A stretch of DNA of 64,000 nt from assembly GCA_965220895.1 (NCBI GenBank), contig OZ244850.1, positions 1,240,001 to 1,304,000 of the forward strand, in the 5' to 3' direction. The stretch is from WTFY01 sp965220895. Its GTDB lineage: Bacteria; Pseudomonadota; Gammaproteobacteria; UBA4575. The number at the start of each line of letters is the position of its first letter. Positions within the stretch are counted from its first letter, which is position 1. Under the pieces are notes generated by a model that worked only from the letters and a program-made list of their open reading frames with translations, was not told where the DNA came from and ran no database searches. This document shows, one piece after another, positions 42,467 through 50,662 of the stretch. The translations under genes and the position numbers were made by a program.

Positions 42467-42832
42467 CTAGTGGCCGGATGCGTGGTGGTGTTCAACAACG
42501 GGCGCTTCGTCCACTCCGAAAAACTCGGCGCGCGACAGGTACGTGTAGTCCCCTTCGATGGACATCATGCCAATGAGCACCAGCAATGCCAGGGGCGGCA
42601 GCAGGATTGCGGTGATCAGTGCCAGGCGCTCCCAAGCCATGTGCATGAAGATAGCGACGATGAACCCCGCCTTGAGCATCATGAAAATCAGGATCAGGTT
42701 CCACCTGAGATAGCCCTGGAACTGGTAGTAATCCACCATGTAGGAGAACGCACTGAATACGAATAACAGCAGCCAGATCCCGATATAGATACTGAGTGGA
42801 TGTTGTTGACCTTCTTCTGGTGTAGCCGCCAT
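42467..42832 (-). CDS. Cytochrome c oxidase subunit IV
   Basis: 121 aa with three transmembrane helices (about residues 15-33, 43-63, 70-90). MLKAGFIVAIFMHMAWER is the signature of the prokaryotic subunit IV (CtaF/CyoD-like) family. The C-terminal tail is His-rich (EHHHASGH). A small non-catalytic subunit that stabilises the haem-copper oxidase. Begins 13 bases after the preceding subunit III gene. Confidence 0.85.
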   Translation of the reverse strand: MAATPEEGQQHPLSIYIGIWLLLFVFSAFSYMVDYYQFQGYLRWNLILIFMMLKAGFIVAIFMHMAWERLALITAILLPPLALLVLIGMMSIEGDYTYLSRAEFFGVDEAPVVEHHHASGH

Positions 42833-42845
42833 GAGTTGTTACCCT

Positions 42846-43526
42846 CTACCAAAGATAAAAGAATGCGAAAATGAATACCCAGACCAGATCGACGAAGTGC
42901 CAGTACAGTCCGGCGATCTCGACGATGTCGTAGCCCTTCTTCTCGTAACGCCCGTTCAGGACACCGATAGCAACGTAGGTCAGATAGGCGACCCCGCCGC
43001 TGACATGCGCTCCGTGAAAGCCGGTGATCATGAAAAAGCTGGCTCCGAACTGGGCGGCGCCAAACGGGTTGCCCCACGGGCGAACCCCTTCGTCAACAAT
43101 GAGCTTGGTCCACTCGAAGGCCTGCATGCCGACAAACATCAGGCCGAAGCCGGCGGTGATGAACAACAGGACAGCCGTTTTCATGCGGTCCTTTCGATAG
43201 CCGTAGTTCACGGCCAGTGCCATCGTGCCGCTGCTCGTGATCAGGACAAAGGTCATGATCGCGATCAGGATCAGCGGGATCGGTTCACCGCCGAAGCTCA
43301 GGGCAAAGATTTCGCTGGCATTGGGCCACGGTACCGTGGAACTGATCCGGACCTTCATGTAGCCCGTCAGGAAAGACGTGAAAATGAAGGTGTCGCTCAA
43401 CAGGAAGATCCACATCATGGCCTTGCCCCAGTGGACCTTGAACACCTCCTTTTCGGCGCTCCAGTCCGATACGAGGTCCGTTACGACATCGTTCGCCATA
43501 GCTGTATTTCCAGGGCTTTGTGCCAT
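42846..43526 (-). CDS. Cytochrome c oxidase subunit III
   Basis: 226 aa, COX3 family with about five to six transmembrane helices. Landmarks: KVHWGKAMMWIFLLSDT, MITGFHGAHVSGG (conserved His and Glu-like positions of subunit III) and the end LYWHFVDLVWVFIFAFFY. This is the second of two tandem subunit III genes in the operon. Subunit III protects the proton-uptake path of subunit I from turnover inactivation. Confidence 0.9.
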   Translation of the reverse strand: MAQSPGNTAMANDVVTDLVSDWSAEKEVFKVHWGKAMMWIFLLSDTFIFTSFLTGYMKVRISSTVPWPNASEIFALSFGGEPIPLILIAIMTFVLITSSGTMALAVNYGYRKDRMKTAVLLFITAGFGLMFVGMQAFEWTKLIVDEGVRPWGNPFGAAQFGASFFMITGFHGAHVSGGVAYLTYVAIGVLNGRYEKKGYDIVEIAGLYWHFVDLVWVFIFAFFYLW

Positions 43527-43544
43527 GTTCTCCTTGTCCCCTTT

Positions 43545-44210
43545 TTAAGTCGATAGCAGTAACGCGAACAGGCCCAGCCAGACCAGCAGCAGAAAATGCC
43601 AGTAAATGGTACAGAGTTCTACGCTCATGCGAACCTTATACACTTCGACCTGATTCTGTAATTTAAAGACCGTCGTGCTCCAGACCCAAAGCCCGCCCAG
43701 CATGTGCAGGGCGTGTATCGCCGTTAACACATAAAAGAAGGAATTGGCCGGATTTGTGGACAGAAAGTAGCCTTGTTCCTGCAGGCCTTGCCAGGCCCAC
43801 AACTGTCCCGCAATGAAGGCAAAGGTGAGAAGTCCTGCAACCAGCAGGTTAGACCGGACGCCTTTGATCTGGCCATTGACCACGGCGTTGCGTGCGCGCT
43901 GGAAGAACAGGCTCCCCAAGATCAAAAGGGCCGTGTTGAACCATAGAATGTCGGGTTCTGCAAGCGGGCGCCAGTCACTGAAATCCATGCGCTGGAAGTA
44001 GGCGCTGACGAACAGTGAAAACAGGGAAGCTGCGACGCACAGGAACACGACCAGTCCGATTTTCGCGGCGGGTATGGAATACGCGCCCCCGGCATGATGC
44101 TGGCCGATGGGTCCTTCCTCTGCCCAGGGCTGGACGTTGATGGTCTGGAAGATGAGCCAGAACACCACACCGCCCATGATCAGGGCCAATACGATCAGGG
44201 TTGCCGTCAT
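43545..44210 (-). CDS. Second cytochrome c oxidase subunit III-like protein
   Basis: 221 aa. Also COX3-like (FYVLTAIHALHMLGGLWVW, TIYWHFLLLVWLGLF) but diverged from the downstream paralogue, with a longer N-terminal segment containing a His pair (GQHHAGG). Starts 3 bases after coxA ends. Together with the next gene it gives two subunit III chains, as sometimes seen in caa3/SoxM-type oxidases. Confidence 0.85.
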   Translation of the reverse strand: MTATLIVLALIMGGVVFWLIFQTINVQPWAEEGPIGQHHAGGAYSIPAAKIGLVVFLCVAASLFSLFVSAYFQRMDFSDWRPLAEPDILWFNTALLILGSLFFQRARNAVVNGQIKGVRSNLLVAGLLTFAFIAGQLWAWQGLQEQGYFLSTNPANSFFYVLTAIHALHMLGGLWVWSTTVFKLQNQVEVYKVRMSVELCTIYWHFLLLVWLGLFALLLST

Positions 44211-44213
44211 GTT

Positions 44214-45962
44214 CTAAACCTCGCCTTCACCCCGGGTGTATTGGCTGGGAGGCTCGTTTTGCGGAATGAAGTCTTCCTTGGCTCCAGGCACACTGTAGGA
44301 GTAGGCCCAGCGGTGAACCACAGGCAACTCCTTGCCCCAGTTGCCATGCTTGGGAGGATAGTCCGGGGTTTGCCACTCAATCGTGGTGGCCCGCCATGGG
44401 TTACGCGGTGACTTCCTGCCTTTGAACAGGCTCCAGAAAATATTGATCAGGAACAGGAACTGTGCAGCGGCAACTATCAGTGCTGCAATCGTGATGCTGA
44501 GATTCGCGGCCTGCACGCTGTCCGGCAGGAATTCCGTGGTGCCGTTGGCGTAGTAGCGGCGGGGCACGCCCAGTATGCCGATGTAATGCATCGGCAGGTA
44601 GATCGCGTAAGTCCCCAGGAAGGTCAGCCAGAAATGGATTTTCCCCATCGCATCATTGAGCATCCGCCCGGTCAGCAGGGGGAACCAGTGATAGATGCCT
44701 CCGAATACCACCAGGAAGGGTGACACGCCCATCACCATATGAAAGTGTCCCACCACAAAATAGGTATCGGAAAGCGGCACATCCACGACGACATTGCCCA
44801 GGAACAGTCCGGTGATGCCTCCATGAATAAACGTAAAGATGAAACCGATGGCAAACAGCATCGGGACGGTCAGATGGATGTTGCCCCGCCACAGGGTGAG
44901 TACCCAGTTGTACACCTTGATGGCCGTCGGTACAGCAATGATCAGGGTAGTCGTGGCAAAGAAGAAGCCGAAATAGGGATTCATTCCACTGACATACATG
45001 TGATGCGCCCAGACGATGAAGCTCAGGCCCCCGATCGCCACGATGGCCCAGACCATCATGCGGTATCCGAAAATGTTCTTGCGTGCGTGGGTGCTGATCA
45101 GGTCGGAGACGATACCGAAGGCCGGCAGTGCCACGATGTAGACTTCCGGGTGACCGAAGAACCAGAACAGGTGCTGGAACAGGATGGGACTTCCGCCTTC
45201 GTGTGACAGATTCTCACCCAGCGAAGAGATCGCCGGCATGAAGAAGCTGGTATCCAGGGTCTTGTCCAGCGTCATCATGATGACGCTCACGAGCAGTGCC
45301 GGGAAGGCCAGCAAGCCCAGGATCGTGGCCATGATGATGCCCCACACCGACAGGGGCATGCGCATCAGGGTCATGCCGCGCGTGCGCGCCTGGAATGCCG
45401 TCGTCACATAGTTCAGTCCGCCCATCGTGAACGCGATCACGAACAGACCGAGCGACACCGTCATGCAGATGATGCCCCAGTCCGCACCCGCCGTACCTTC
45501 TGTAATGGCCTGAGGAGGGTACAGGGTCCAGCCGGCACCCGTGGGTCCTTCCGGTACGAAGAAGCTCGCGCACACGACGATGACCGACAGCAGGTATACC
45601 CAGTAGCTCAGCATGTTCATGTACGGGAAAGCCATGTCACGGGCTCCGCACATCAGCGGAACAAGGACATTGCCGAATCCACCCAGGAAAAATGCCGTGA
45701 GCATGAAGACGATCATGATCATGCCGTGCATGGTGACGGCCTGGTAGTACTCATCGGGCTGGATGAAATCGAACACGCCAGGGAAGCCGAGCTGCAGTCG
45801 CATCAGGCCAGACAAGATCAGGGCAACCACACCGACCGCGGTCGCGGTGATGATGTACTGGATGCCGATGATCTTGTGATCCTGGCTCCAGACATACATG
45901 CCGATCCATGTCTTCGGATGGGCAAGTTCTTGTTCTTTATCGGCTAATGCAACGTGCGCCAT
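44214..45962 (-). CDS. ctaD: Cytochrome c oxidase subunit I
   Basis: 582 aa, twelve transmembrane helices. Ligand motifs are complete: MHGMIMIVF (low-spin haem His), FFGHPEVYIVALPAFG (CuB His and the cross-linked Tyr), WAHHMYVSG (two CuB His) and VVGHFHMVMG (high-spin and low-spin haem His). The D-channel residues fit an A-family haem-copper oxidase. It follows the subunit II gene by 85 bases on the same strand. Reduces oxygen to water and pumps protons. Confidence 0.95.
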   Translation of the reverse strand: MAHVALADKEQELAHPKTWIGMYVWSQDHKIIGIQYIITATAVGVVALILSGLMRLQLGFPGVFDFIQPDEYYQAVTMHGMIMIVFMLTAFFLGGFGNVLVPLMCGARDMAFPYMNMLSYWVYLLSVIVVCASFFVPEGPTGAGWTLYPPQAITEGTAGADWGIICMTVSLGLFVIAFTMGGLNYVTTAFQARTRGMTLMRMPLSVWGIIMATILGLLAFPALLVSVIMMTLDKTLDTSFFMPAISSLGENLSHEGGSPILFQHLFWFFGHPEVYIVALPAFGIVSDLISTHARKNIFGYRMMVWAIVAIGGLSFIVWAHHMYVSGMNPYFGFFFATTTLIIAVPTAIKVYNWVLTLWRGNIHLTVPMLFAIGFIFTFIHGGITGLFLGNVVVDVPLSDTYFVVGHFHMVMGVSPFLVVFGGIYHWFPLLTGRMLNDAMGKIHFWLTFLGTYAIYLPMHYIGILGVPRRYYANGTTEFLPDSVQAANLSITIAALIVAAAQFLFLINIFWSLFKGRKSPRNPWRATTIEWQTPDYPPKHGNWGKELPVVHRWAYSYSVPGAKEDFIPQNEPPSQYTRGEGEV

Positions 45963-46047
45963 TCTGGCTTCTCCTCGACTCTATGCTATGAGTACTGTAT
46001 TCGTTTCGTAGCGTGTCTTCAAATGGGTCTGTAGGCCTCAATGCCCA

Positions 46048-47406
46048 CTAGAACGTATTGATATACGCGATCAGATCGTTAATTTTCTCATCATCCAGGC
46101 TGAGTACCATGGACTCCATTTGCCGCCCTGTAGCATCCTGCGGGTGGGCACCGCGTATGCCCTGTTTGAAATTTCGCAACTGGGCAGCCAGGTACCAGTC
46201 GCTCATGCCGGCAAGACGCGGGGCGTTCACCGCCCAGCGGCCTTCGCCCTGCCTGCCGTGACACTTGCCGCAGGTGATGTACAACTGCTTGCCGTTGTCC
46301 ACGTCCCCCTGGACGGTCGGTTCCGCGTGTTCGTCCGGAAGCGTCTGGATGTAGGCTGCGAGGTCGTGGATCAGGACGTCGTTGACAAGGCCTGCGGCCA
46401 TGGGCGCCATCTGCTGGCCGAGGACGTCTTCGGGATTCGAGCCCCGGATGCCGTCCCTGAAATACGTCAGCTGGCGTGTCAGGTACCAGTCTTCCTGGCC
46501 GCTCAGCTTGGGTGCATTCAGTGCCTGGTTGCCTTCACCCTGAATGCCATGGCAGGCCGCGCAAATCTGGTACTGGGCCTGGCCTGCCTGCGCGTTTCCG
46601 GCCTTCCTGGCCACCAGCATTGCAAAGGTCGGCTGCTGGGCAAGCCACGTATGGAATTGCTCTTCTTCCACCACGGTGACCTTGCCGCGCATGGTGTGGT
46701 GGCCGATCCCGCACAGCTCTTCACAGAGGATTTCGAACGTACCGACACGCGTGGGGGTCAGCCACTGCCAGGTCACCATGCCGGGGACGAGGTCCATCTT
46801 GACGCGAAACTGCGGTACCGTGAAGTTGTGCAGGACATCCTTGGAGCGCAGCAGGAACTTGATCGGAAGGCCGATGGGAATGTGTACTTCGTTGCCTTCG
46901 ATGAGGACGTCATCCTGGCCGTACGGGTCTTCATCATTCATGCCGAAGGGGTTGTCGATGCTGATCTTCCGGTTGTCTGTGGTGCCCAGCTGACCATCCT
47001 TGCCCGGAAACCGGAAGCTCCACTGCCACTGCTGTCCAACCACCTCAACAATCGCTGCATTTTCCGGGGGCGATACGAATTTGCCCCACACAATCAATCC
47101 GGGGGCAAGCATGGCGACGACCCCTACCGTAGTGATTGCAGTGAGCCAGCCTTCAAGCTTCTTGTTTTCAGGCTCGTAATCGGCACGCTGGTTCTTGTCT
47201 TTGTTACGGTATTTTATGATGCAGTACGCCATGAACAGGTTGGCCGCCACAAAAACTATGCCGCATACAATGAAGGTAATGGTGACTGTCGTGTCAATGG
47301 CGGTCCAGTTCGAAGCAATCTCCGTGAAGTACCACGGGCTCATGAAGTGGAATACGACCGACCCCACTACCAGAACGATCAATATAATGGCTATGGCCAT
47401 GTCCAA
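46048..47406 (-). CDS. ctaC: Cytochrome c oxidase subunit II fused to two cytochrome c domains
   Basis: 452 aa. N-terminal transmembrane helices, a cupredoxin domain with the CuA site (His193, then CEELCGIGHHTM: Cys228, Cys232, His236, Met239), and two tandem C-terminal mono-haem domains with CAACH (282-286) and CGKCH (379-383). One fused cytochrome c defines caa3 oxidases; two is less common and should let the enzyme take electrons from a wider donor range. The gene heads the oxidase subunits after ctaB. Confidence 0.93.
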   Translation of the reverse strand: MDMAIAIILIVLVVGSVVFHFMSPWYFTEIASNWTAIDTTVTITFIVCGIVFVAANLFMAYCIIKYRNKDKNQRADYEPENKKLEGWLTAITTVGVVAMLAPGLIVWGKFVSPPENAAIVEVVGQQWQWSFRFPGKDGQLGTTDNRKISIDNPFGMNDEDPYGQDDVLIEGNEVHIPIGLPIKFLLRSKDVLHNFTVPQFRVKMDLVPGMVTWQWLTPTRVGTFEILCEELCGIGHHTMRGKVTVVEEEQFHTWLAQQPTFAMLVARKAGNAQAGQAQYQICAACHGIQGEGNQALNAPKLSGQEDWYLTRQLTYFRDGIRGSNPEDVLGQQMAPMAAGLVNDVLIHDLAAYIQTLPDEHAEPTVQGDVDNGKQLYITCGKCHGRQGEGRWAVNAPRLAGMSDWYLAAQLRNFKQGIRGAHPQDATGRQMESMVLSLDDEKINDLIAYINTF

Positions 47407-47443
47407 GACTCCTTAGTCATTACTTGCAGTATGCTCATCAGGC

Positions 47444-48358
47444 TCACCAGATAATTCCGCCACTGCATCCGCAATCCACAAATATCAGGGTAAACAGACC
47501 CAGCAGGTAAAGTATGGAGAACCCGAACAACCGGCGCGTGCTTTGGTGCGTGATTGGCTTGCGAACAAAGTCTATGGTCAAAACCAGATACGTGATTCCG
47601 AGTCCGATACTGAGCACCAGGTAGAGGGGGCCGACGACCTGCAGCCAGTACATGGCCGTACTCAGGGGAACCAGAGCAACGGTGTATAGCAGCATTCGGC
47701 TCTTGGTAGCATGTTGTCCGTGGGTCACTGGCAGCATGGGCAGGCGGGCTTGACGGTACTCATCGGCTCGCAAGAGGGCCAGCGCCCAGAAGTGAGGAGG
47801 CTGCCACATGAACATGATCGCGAACATGGCCAATGCAGGCATGCCTATTTCATTTGTAACGGCTACCCACCCTATGACAGGGGGCAACGCACCGGCCACC
47901 CCACCAATTTCAGTGCATAACGGGGATGAACGTTTCAGCCACACGGTGTAAACCATCACGTAGAAAAATGTGGTGGCCGCGGCAAGGTATGCGGTCAGTG
48001 GGTTTACCAGGTAAAAGAGAATTGCATACGACCACAGGCTGAGCATCACGCCCAGCCACAAGGCCTGTTGCGGGTGCAGGCGGGAACAGGGCAGGGCGCG
48101 CATACGTGTTCGCGCCATCCGTTTGTCCACTTCCCGATCTACATAGTTGTTAAAAGCTCCGCTCGCCGATGACGCAAGCCCCGTACCCAGTAAAGTGAAG
48201 AAGACCAGGTCCAGGGAGACCGTGCCGTTGCCGGCAAGCCACATTCCTGTGAACGTGGTCACTAGCACAAGTACGGTAATCCGTGGTTTGCACAGCTCTA
48301 CGAAGTCACTCGCCTGGTCGCGGACTGCTGTGATGGTTGCGTTCACAATATGGGACAC
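47444..48358 (-). CDS. ctaB: Protohaem IX farnesyltransferase (haem O synthase)
   Basis: 304 aa UbiA-superfamily prenyltransferase with about eight transmembrane helices. The Asp-rich motif NNYVDREVDKRMARTRMR and the MFMWQPPHFWALAL segment are diagnostic of CyoE/CtaB. It converts haem B to haem O for the adjacent aa3-type oxidase. First gene of the oxidase group. ctaA (haem A synthase), SURF1 and ctaG are not seen in the window. Confidence 0.93.
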   Translation of the reverse strand: MSHIVNATITAVRDQASDFVELCKPRITVLVLVTTFTGMWLAGNGTVSLDLVFFTLLGTGLASSASGAFNNYVDREVDKRMARTRMRALPCSRLHPQQALWLGVMLSLWSYAILFYLVNPLTAYLAAATTFFYVMVYTVWLKRSSPLCTEIGGVAGALPPVIGWVAVTNEIGMPALAMFAIMFMWQPPHFWALALLRADEYRQARLPMLPVTHGQHATKSRMLLYTVALVPLSTAMYWLQVVGPLYLVLSIGLGITYLVLTIDFVRKPITHQSTRRLFGFSILYLLGLFTLIFVDCGCSGGIIW

Positions 48359-49204
48359 TCCCTGTGAGCCCGGTGGCGCATGAACAGTATTTTCATCTTG
48401 AGTCGGCTGGGTTGAGGTCGTGACAGGTCCGTCAGTGTGTATCGGGTAAACGTGCTTCCATGGGGCCTATGCTCTGTGGATTTACGTTCTTCCCTCGGGT
48501 CATGGTTTCAAATCTGTATTTTGCCTTTCAGGCTGTTGTTTATGGAATTTCTGGGAAAGCCTAATGAAACAGCTGTTGTTTGCAGGCGAATACAGACCTG
48601 TTGTTCACAAGCCAAAGCCCAGCATCCAGAAGGTGCACACCCTTGCGCATGACTACTCGTAAATGAATTAAAAATAGTACCGCTGGTTCAGGTTGCCGTT
48701 CTGGCCTCTTCCTGAAGCCTCAAGACCCAATCGCCCAAACCCATTGACAACTACAAAAACATATTTCGGCATCTTTATGGCCAAGCGCCACGGCTGCCTT
48801 GCGTTACTTATCCTACAGGCCGGGCTGATTGCATCGTGCAAAACCCGGTCGCCCGCCAAGATACCAAAGTGACCGGGAAAAGGTACCTGCCTGATATGGA
48901 TAACCGCAGGATTCTACCATACCTTCAGAAGGGGAAATCAAGGCTCGCCCGGCTGCATTTGGGGAAGTCCAGGATGGATTTGCCCTGGTGCTCAAACCCA
49001 TCCTGGATTGCGGTATCAGGAAGGACCAAATTGGCTAATGGGAAGCATTCTCAAACACTTCGCAGTTGCCGTCCTGCATGCAGGGTATCGGCGCGCAAAG
49101 TGGCCCTTGCAAGAGCCTTGGGGCGGGGTTTTTAATGGATATATTTCAAGGCTTTGCATCCGTGAGATCCGGCCGCCGGTGAATCTGCAGACGATTAAAA
49201 TCAA
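48359..49204. other. Intergenic region left of the IS1595-type transposon
   Basis: About 850 bases with no supported gene; the frames here have shadow-like composition. Its last 8 bases (AAAATCAA, 49,197-49,204) are the left copy of the target duplication. Before insertion this region would have been the upstream region of the outer-membrane protein gene at 52,356. Confidence 0.5.
49197..49204. repeat. Target site duplication, left copy
   Basis: AAAATCAA, identical to the 8 bases following the right inverted repeat (52,296-52,303). AT-rich 8-base duplications are typical of IS1595-family insertions. Confidence 0.9.
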
Positions 49205-49229
49205 GGCGTTATTATACTTGACAAACCAA
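49205..49229 (+). repeat. Left terminal inverted repeat of the transposon
   Basis: Begins GGCGTTATTATACTTGACA. Pairs with the complement of 52,271-52,295 with one mismatch. Its TTGACA (49,218-49,223) lies 17 bases before TAGTAT (49,241-49,246), a good sigma-70 promoter for the transposase gene. Confidence 0.9.
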
Positions 49230-49281
49230 GACAAGCAAGGTAGTATGTGAATCATCAACTTACATCTTACCGGAGATTCCA

Positions 49282-50235
49282 ATGTCTGTCCTGTCCGCCA
49301 AGTATATGCACGATGAAGCCGCTGCTTTCGAGCACGTTGAATCCATGCTTTGGCCGCATGGCACTGTATGCCCTCATTGCGGCGTACTGGATAACGCCTA
49401 CAAGCTGAAAGGCGTACGATCCAAGCCATCCAAGAAGAATCCCGAGGGCAAGGTAAGACACGGCCTGCACAAGTGCAAGGACTGCGGCAAGCAGTTCACG
49501 GTCCGCATTGGAACCATCTTTGAAAGCAGCCATATTGAACTGCACCTTTGGCTGCAAGCCATCTATCTGGTAACAAGCAGCAAGAAGGGCATCAGTGCCA
49601 ACCAGCTTCACCGCACGCTTGGCGTGACACTCAAGACTGCCTGGTTCCTGGGCCATCGTATCCGCGAAGCCATGCGCGAAAGCAATCCCGCTGTATTCGG
49701 GTCCGGCGGCGGCACGGTTGAAGTCGATGAGGTCTTTATCGGCAACATCAAGGCCAAGGGTCATAACCATCGGGCCTATCATCACAAGAACAAGGTACTG
49801 GCCCTGCTGGATCGGGACACGGGACGCACCAGAAGCATTGTGGTGGACGATCTCAAAGTCTCAACCCTCTTGCCCATCCTGCAAGAGAATATCGCCAAGG
49901 AAGCGCACCTGATGACGGATGAGGCCAAACACTACAAGCGAATGCGCAAGCACTTTGCCGGTCACAAGACGGTGCAGCACAGCGCAGGCGAGTACGTGAA
50001 CGTCTTTGACAGTGCCATCCATACCAACACGATTGAGGGCTATTTCAGCATCTTCAAACGCGGCATGAAAGGCGTGTACCAGCACTGCAACAAGCGACAC
50101 CTGCACCGCTACACAGCCGAGTATGCGTTCCGGTATAACAACCGTGAAGCTAACGGCGTGGATGATGCAGCCCGCGCTTCCAGTGCATTGAAGGGCGCGG
50201 TTGGCAAGCGTCTTACCTACCAGACAGTTGCGTGA
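49282..50235 (+). CDS. IS1595-family transposase (ISXO2-like)
   Basis: 317 aa. An N-terminal zinc ribbon (CPHC...CKDC, about residues 32-77) is followed by a helix-turn-helix region (KKGISANQLHRTLGVTLKTAW) and the ISXO2-like DDE/N domain: VEVDEVFIGN, LMTDEAKHYKRM and the NTIEGYFSIFKRGMKG end. Uncorrupted and preceded by CGGAG, so probably active. It is the only mobility gene needed for this element. Confidence 0.93.
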   Translation: MSVLSAKYMHDEAAAFEHVESMLWPHGTVCPHCGVLDNAYKLKGVRSKPSKKNPEGKVRHGLHKCKDCGKQFTVRIGTIFESSHIELHLWLQAIYLVTSSKKGISANQLHRTLGVTLKTAWFLGHRIREAMRESNPAVFGSGGGTVEVDEVFIGNIKAKGHNHRAYHHKNKVLALLDRDTGRTRSIVVDDLKVSTLLPILQENIAKEAHLMTDEAKHYKRMRKHFAGHKTVQHSAGEYVNVFDSAIHTNTIEGYFSIFKRGMKGVYQHCNKRHLHRYTAEYAFRYNNREANGVDDAARASSALKGAVGKRLTYQTVA

Positions 50236-50360
50236 GAAGCCCGAACAGGATCAGTGCCATACCCCGAAACAGCTGGAAATCTGGCCTTCGGGCCGTGGTT
50301 GACACGTAGGTTAGGGGTACTTTACTATCACTTTTGACTGGTCGTCCGTTGTCGGAAAAT

Positions 50361-50432
50361 CGGTGGAGCGCAGGGGATTTGCACCCCTCGGCGAGCGGAT
50401 TCAGAAGTCCTCGCCGGTACTGGACACGCCCC
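50361..50432 (-). other. tRNA-like fold inside the transposon
   Basis: On the minus strand a 7-bp acceptor-like stem (GGGGCGT with GCGCTCC, two G-U pairs) ends in ACC, and directly abuts a perfect T-arm-like hairpin AGGGG-TGCAAAT-CCCCT. The remaining 37 bases fold as one 7-bp arm (CGGCGAG/CTCGCCG) with a 14-base loop rather than D plus anticodon arms. It is not a normal tRNA; it may be a decayed tRNA or a mimic. Confidence 0.4.
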
Positions 50433-50454
50433 TTTGATTTAAACGGACATTGGG

Positions 50455-50478
50455 GTCAGGCTCCGACAGGGGCCTGAC
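50455..50478 (+). terminator. Hairpin after the transposase gene
   Basis: GTCAGGCTCC-GACA-GGGGCCTGAC, a 10-bp stem with one G-U pair and a four-base loop, followed by TTTCTC. It probably separates transposase transcription from the small gene downstream; the T-run is short. Confidence 0.45.
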
Positions 50479-50515
50479 TTTCTCAAAGGGTAACAAACTC
50501 ACAACATCTAGTACA

Positions 50516-50662
50516 ATGGCAGGCAAGCCAACACAAGAGGATCAATCGAAGCGTTTCAAAGACAAGGCCCGTGAACTGGGCTGCGATGAGTCCGAGGATC
50601 AGTTCAACGATACCCTGAAGCAGGTTGCAGGGCACAAGAAGCCTGCTAAACCCGCCTCCTAG
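50516..50662 (+). CDS. Small conserved cytosolic protein, unknown
   Basis: 48 aa from MAGKPTQEDQSKRF; highly charged, no membrane segment. The pattern KDKARELGCDESEDQFNDTL resembles small proteins often found beside proteobacterial mobile genes, but no function is known to me. Its stop overlaps the stop of the convergent methyltransferase-HNH gene by three bases. Because it is inside the transposon and next to a nuclease-like gene, a regulatory or protective role is conceivable but unproven. Confidence 0.6.
   Translation: MAGKPTQEDQSKRFKDKARELGCDESEDQFNDTLKQVAGHKKPAKPAS

Noticed and set aside
48437..49135. Several short frames between ctaB and the transposon
   Set aside because: Overlapping frames on both strands with unusual composition and no ribosome sites; consistent with non-coding DNA.
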